The translations under genes were made by a program, and so were the position numbers. The notes below the pieces were generated by a model, which worked only from the letters and a program-made list of their open reading frames with translations, had not been told where the DNA came from and did no database searches. DNA of 64,000 bases from Alkalihalobacillus pseudalcaliphilus (GTDB taxonomy: Bacteria; Bacillota; Bacilli; Bacillales; Bacillaceae_D). Of the stretch, positions 60,702-64,000 are shown piece after piece. The stretch spans positions 124,001 to 188,000 of the forward strand of contig NZ_JAQQWS010000003.1 of the NCBI RefSeq assembly GCF_028610675.1, given 5' to 3'. Each line of letters starts with the position of its first letter. The stretch's first letter is position 1.

Positions 60702-62071
60702 CTATGTTCCCTCCCTTGCTCCACTACTGACTGACTATCAAAGAGCAGGGTCACAGTTGTACCTGACTGTTCTACACTGTTCATTTCAATTCGAATTGAT
60801 AGTGCATTAGCCATTTCCTTGGCAATGGTAAGCCCTAACCCTATTCCACCAGTTTTTCTATTTCTTGCTTTATCAACCCGATAAAAACGTTCAAAAACCT
60901 TTTTCAATTCTGCTTCACTCATTCCAATCCCACGGTCTTTAATTTGGATAAACAGTCCATCATTTTTTCCAACGACTATCTCAATCACATCATCACTGTA
61001 CTTTCTCGCATTATCGAGGAAAATATATAATAACTGCTTCAATTTTTGATGATCAGATTTAATCAAAACATCCGTCTCTTCTTTTAAGAAAACATCGCGC
61101 TGGTAAGCATTTTCAAAATCATTAATGGTTGACCGTATCAGAGCATTGATATGAATTTGTTCCAGATTCATTGTCCATTCTTCATTAGACTTGGTTAATA
61201 ATAATAATTGCTCTGTTAAATCTTTCATTCTTAGTGCTTCTGAGTGGATTGCTTCTATCGATTCATCCCAAATTTTCGGATCTTGTTTTCCTCTTCTTTT
61301 CAGAAGATTGGCATAGCTTTCTATAATCGTAATAGGCGTTCGCAATTCATGTGAAGCATTGGAAGTGAATTGCTTTTGCTTCTCGTAATTCCCTTCTAGT
61401 AATTCGATCATATGATTAAAAGTAACAGCCATTTCCTGTAACTCATCATTAGACGTATTATTTATTTCTAATTGCCTAAACTGTCCACTCTTTCGAATAT
61501 CTGTCATTGTTCTTATCATCGATAAAATCGGTGCAGTTATTAACCGACTTAAAACACGACTAGATATAACAACGGGAACCATAACCATAACAGACACGAT
61601 AATCAAAACGATGATTAATACACGCAAGATCTCAGCCGTTCTTTCGATACTACGGAAAATTTGAATATTTCCTACTTCTCCATTTTCTAAAATAAACGGC
61701 ATCGAGCTTAAAGCAAATAATCCATTTCTTTCTAGCGTATCATGATGCTCTGACATGTAAAAACGGGCATCTTCAAAGTTCCTATAAGGAAATGTTCCAT
61801 CTATAGCTGTCGATACAACCTCTCCCTCTGAATCGACTAATCGCACCATTCCATCGACAGGTACATAGGCCCGTAACAAGTTTTCCCGGGGAATATTCTC
61901 CATAAACTGACTTATCTCTCCTGATTTCCGACTTATTTCCTCCTTTGTCCTTTCCAATTCTGCACTTATAAGTAAGTAACTAAAAAGAAAATAAATAACG
62001 GATGTGACAATGATCAACAAAATAACAAATAATCCAACCGTATAAAGGTTTATTTTATTTTTTAATTTCAT
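60698..62071 (-). CDS. two-component sensor histidine kinase (YkoH-like)
   Basis: A 457-residue membrane kinase with two spans (about residues 9-31 and 148-170) and an extracytoplasmic sensor loop between them. A HAMP domain (about 172-225) and a dimerisation domain with SNASHELRTPITI, phospho-acceptor His 241, follow. The ATPase domain has the N box FLDNARKYSDD, G1 IKDRGIGM, F box FERFYRVDKAR and G2 GGIGLGLTIA. ATG 62071 overlaps the response regulator stop by 4 bp. The signal is unknown, but coupling to PepSY proteins suggests a cell-envelope or extracellular cue. Confidence 0.93.
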   Translation of the reverse strand: MKLKNKINLYTVGLFVILLIIVTSVIYFLFSYLLISAELERTKEEISRKSGEISQFMENIPRENLLRAYVPVDGMVRLVDSEGEVVSTAIDGTFPYRNFEDARFYMSEHHDTLERNGLFALSSMPFILENGEVGNIQIFRSIERTAEILRVLIIVLIIVSVMVMVPVVISSRVLSRLITAPILSMIRTMTDIRKSGQFRQLEINNTSNDELQEMAVTFNHMIELLEGNYEKQKQFTSNASHELRTPITIIESYANLLKRRGKQDPKIWDESIEAIHSEALRMKDLTEQLLLLTKSNEEWTMNLEQIHINALIRSTINDFENAYQRDVFLKEETDVLIKSDHQKLKQLLYIFLDNARKYSDDVIEIVVGKNDGLFIQIKDRGIGMSEAELKKVFERFYRVDKARNRKTGGIGLGLTIAKEMANALSIRIEMNSVEQSGTTVTLLFDSQSVVEQGREHS

Positions 62072-62763
62072 GTTTGGACCTTTAATATATAACCGACACC
62101 CCGGACCGTTTGGATCATAGTTGGAGCATTACTGCTTTCTACTTTCTTGCGCAAATATCGTATATAAACATCGACAACATTTGTGTCACCCATATAATCG
62201 TATCCCCATACCGTTTCTACGATTTGTTCCCGTGTTAACACTTGTTGTTTGTTTTGTAATAGATAATATAATAGGTCAAACTCTTTTTTGGTCAATTCCA
62301 CTAATAAATCACCACGATACACCTCACGAGTTTTATCATTCAATTTCAAATCACCTAGATATAACCACCCGTCTGGATGTTCTTTTTGAGTTTTTCCTTT
62401 AAGTCGTAATGCAGCACGAATTCTTGCAAAGAGTTCTTCTATCTGAAACGGCTTTGTGACATAATCATTAGCCCCTAAATCTAAACCTGATACCTTGTCC
62501 TCAACGGCCGCTTTTGCTGTTAGCATAATGACTGGGGTTACGTTATCTTGTTGACGAATTCTTCGTAATAGCTCGATACCACTTATTCCAGGCAACATCA
62601 CATCTAACAGAATAATATCCCAATCTTTGCTTTGATACATACGCCATGCCTCTAAGCCATCTAATATTTTTGTCACTTCGTACCCTTCATATGTGAGCTC
62701 TAATTCCAACACTCTCGCAATTTTTTCTTCATCTTCTACGACTAGTATCGATATACCTTCCAT
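62068..62763 (-). CDS. OmpR-family response regulator (YkoG-like)
   Basis: A 231-residue response regulator. The receiver domain has acidic Glu 10/Asp 11, phospho-acceptor Asp 54 in ILLDVMLPG and Lys in YVTKPFQ. The C-terminal winged helix includes LTKKEFDLLYYLLQNKQQVL and VYIRYLRKKVE. The start is ATG 62763 with AGAGGTGA upstream; an open frame reaching 62874 has no ribosome site. It is the first gene of regulator-kinase-PepSY. It probably controls itself and the second PepSY gene through a shared upstream motif. Confidence 0.94.
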   Translation of the reverse strand: MEGISILVVEDEEKIARVLELELTYEGYEVTKILDGLEAWRMYQSKDWDIILLDVMLPGISGIELLRRIRQQDNVTPVIMLTAKAAVEDKVSGLDLGANDYVTKPFQIEELFARIRAALRLKGKTQKEHPDGWLYLGDLKLNDKTREVYRGDLLVELTKKEFDLLYYLLQNKQQVLTREQIVETVWGYDYMGDTNVVDVYIRYLRKKVESSNAPTMIQTVRGVGYILKVQT

Positions 62764-62818
62764 TGTTTCACCTCTTTTATATAATCTGCTTTTTAGATTA
62801 AGCATACCCTTTTTTTTT

Positions 62819-62861
62819 GAGAAAAAGATTGAAGTAAGATTAAAATTTGCTGAGAAATCAT
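62819..62861 (-). promoter_or_regulatory. candidate autoregulatory site upstream of the response regulator
   Basis: The plus strand reads GAGAAAAAGA, then GAAGTAAGATTAAAATTT, then TGAGAAATCAT. It matches 59949-59991 over about 40 bp and lies 56 bp upstream of the start. Confidence 0.6.
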
Positions 62862-62894
62862 GTTCTGCCTTCATTTATCCTTATTTTCAAAAAT

Positions 62895-62921
62895 AAAAAC
62901 ACCTTTAAAAGGTGTTTTTGC
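62895..62921 (-). terminator. terminator downstream of the 81-residue gene
   Basis: A near-perfect palindrome AAAAACACCTTT / AAAGGTGTTTTT with T tracts on both sides, 12 bp after the stop at 62933. It can act in both directions. Confidence 0.75.
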
Positions 62922-62932
62922 ATCCAAATCAT

Positions 62933-63178
62933 TTATTCAAAGTACCCGTCTTTATATTTCTCATTCAAATTATCCTCTACAAACAAGCGACATTCTGGTG
63001 ATAACGTTGATTTCTCTGAGTGAATAATATCACCATAGAGCCTTCGACCCAAAAATTTCACATGATCATGGAAGTTTTTATCCGCTACTTGGTCGTAGCC
63101 TTTTATTTCGACAAAAATGGTACTTATTGTACGAGCAAAGTCTATGACTGTTACTTGGGGTCTAGAAAGTTTATCCAC
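62933..63178 (-). CDS. hypothetical protein, 81 residues
   Basis: A small soluble protein (KLSRPQVTVIDFARTIST at the start, KFLGRRLYGDIIHSEKS in the middle) with no membrane segment or recognised motif. GTG 63178 has GGAGG seven bases upstream, which supports it, and a terminator follows. It lies 50 bp after the YesL-family gene on the same strand, so the two may be cotranscribed. Confidence 0.65.
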   Translation of the reverse strand: MDKLSRPQVTVIDFARTISTIFVEIKGYDQVADKNFHDHVKFLGRRLYGDIIHSEKSTLSPECRLFVEDNLNEKYKDGYFE

Positions 63179-63228
63179 CCATACCCTCCTAATGTAAAAG
63201 CTGACTTATTCATTTTACCAACCTCTGT

Positions 63229-63882
63229 TCACACGGTACTTTGTTCCATTCTCCCATTAATCTTTTCTTTTTTCAATTGTATACGTTTGTAAGCTAACAT
63301 CGCTGACCACATGATAAAGGAAGCAATGACACTTCCAAAAAAGAACAGCGTTAAGCCGGGGATGAGGTTAAATAGATAATAGACACCTACAAGTCCTGCA
63401 ACCATAAATATGATAATATGCGGATTAACAAATGCAATCATCAAACTTAATTGATAATATTGTATAGCCTTTAAATCAACATGTACATATAAAGGAATAA
63501 ATAACAGAGCTACTGCTATAAATAGTATACCTATCAGAATTAAAAAGAAGCTAAACAGCATATGCATCCAACCAGTTAATAATCCAAGAAATTGAAAATT
63601 TATTATGAGCATATAACCAAATAATAGGAAGACAAGACCTACGACATTTGCTCGCAGAAATTCCTTTTTTACTACTGAAAAAAATGTTTTAAAAATCGGA
63701 AAGTCACCTTCTTTTAATAACATTTTTCTTACTAAAGCAAACATAGCGATAGTAGCAGGCATGAACCCAAATACAAACAAACCTATCATTGTAAATAATA
63801 TCCATAAAAGGTTAATAAAAGCTAAGCGCATCACCCATTCAGATACTATATAAAAATAAGAATCGACCCAACTTCTTTGCAT
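63229..63882 (-). CDS. YesL-family (DUF624) membrane protein
   Basis: A 217-residue membrane protein with about five spans. It matches the DUF624/YesL family: the N-terminal WVMRLAFINLLWILFTMIGL, then FGFMPATIAMFALVRKML. YesL proteins are usually encoded with carbohydrate ABC transporters and polysaccharide-degrading enzymes in Bacillus, but their role is unknown. ATG 63882 has GTGAGGGT upstream. The preceding gene ends 14 bp before the start, so it is probably part of an operon that continues off the window. Confidence 0.88.
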   Translation of the reverse strand: MQRSWVDSYFYIVSEWVMRLAFINLLWILFTMIGLFVFGFMPATIAMFALVRKMLLKEGDFPIFKTFFSVVKKEFLRANVVGLVFLLFGYMLIINFQFLGLLTGWMHMLFSFFLILIGILFIAVALLFIPLYVHVDLKAIQYYQLSLMIAFVNPHIIIFMVAGLVGVYYLFNLIPGLTLFFFGSVIASFIMWSAMLAYKRIQLKKEKINGRMEQSTV

Positions 63883-63896
63883 ACCCTCACGATCCT

Positions 63897-64000
63897 TTAC
63901 ACGAATTTTATATCCTGAACAATAACTTCACCTTTTAATATCAAAAAGATAGATATAGACTCTGAGGAAATACTTATAGGAATTTCAATTACCTGTGGCC
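63897..64000 (-). CDS. 3' end of an unidentified gene (partial)
   Basis: An open frame enters from the right edge and ends at TAA 63897, giving about 34 residues (PQVIEIPISISSESISIFLI, then LKGEVIVQDIKFV). The alternating hydrophobic beta-strand pattern resembles the last strands of a jelly-roll carbohydrate-binding or glycosidase accessory domain. That would suit the YesL context, but the piece is too short to assign. It ends 14 bp before the YesL start. Confidence 0.4.
   Translation of the reverse strand, partial: PQVIEIPISISSESISIFLILKGEVIVQDIKFV

Overview
This window looks like chromosome from a low-GC, Gram-positive Bacillaceae bacterium. Genes have strong GGAGG-type ribosome sites, frequent TTG/GTG starts, LPxTG-like sorting, Bacillus-type lipoboxes, a sigma-D promoter and paired CNNM/CorC genes. 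The mix of Na+/amino-acid symport, Opu compatible-solute uptake, alkaline phosphatase and secreted polysaccharide hydrolases would suit a soil or (halo)alkaliphilic Bacillus relative such as Alkalihalobacillus or Halalkalibacter. That placement is inference. No rRNA, tRNA, prophage, insertion sequence or CRISPR array was seen.

Layout. 0-9 kb: a partial sugar-binding lipoprotein with a CcpA-like site, a Na+/alanine symporter, two tandem CNNM/CorC-family membrane proteins with matching leaders, and a wall-anchored GH18 chitinase with an apparent NagR/DasR-type operator. 9.3-25.5 kb: a defence island. It holds a complete type II Wadjet operon (jetA-jetB-jetC-jetD, minus strand), followed within 46 bp by a dihydroorotate-dehydrogenase-like domain fused to a duplicated membrane domain. 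Divergent from jetA is a 1,944-residue DUF4011-helicase-nuclease of the Hhe type. 26-34 kb: katG with a Fur/PerR-type operator, a MazEF-type toxin-antitoxin pair, glutamate dehydrogenase, a lipoprotein, a P1-family peptidase and a frameshifted lipoprotein. 34.8-51 kb: a methyltransferase, an Opu-type osmoprotectant ABC operon, pectate lyase, a LysR/YeiH divergent pair, a TetR-controlled ABC exporter beside an ABC ATPase remnant, an OFA-family MFS transporter, a PlcR/Rgg-like regulator, a cupin protein and alkaline phosphatase. 51-64 kb: small acidic proteins, a chemoreceptor with a sigma-D promoter, polysaccharide deacetylase, an SDR oxidoreductase, a TetR regulator, an M50-like protein lacking the catalytic Glu, a YkoGH-like two-component system with two PepSY proteins, and a YesL-family protein.

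The intergenic DNA is unusual. Three tandem arrays (3.1, 6.5 and 57.0 kb) have different sequences but the same design: 51-53 bp units, each a perfect or near-perfect hairpin with an invariant stem and a variable loop. Separately, a mosaic interspersed repeat family, part of which can fold into a nested hairpin, occurs near 0.64-0.83, 34.28-34.70, 50.93-51.07 and 56.77-57.59 kb. These arrays and repeats, plus the defence island with its membrane-fusion neighbour, are the parts most worth a second look.
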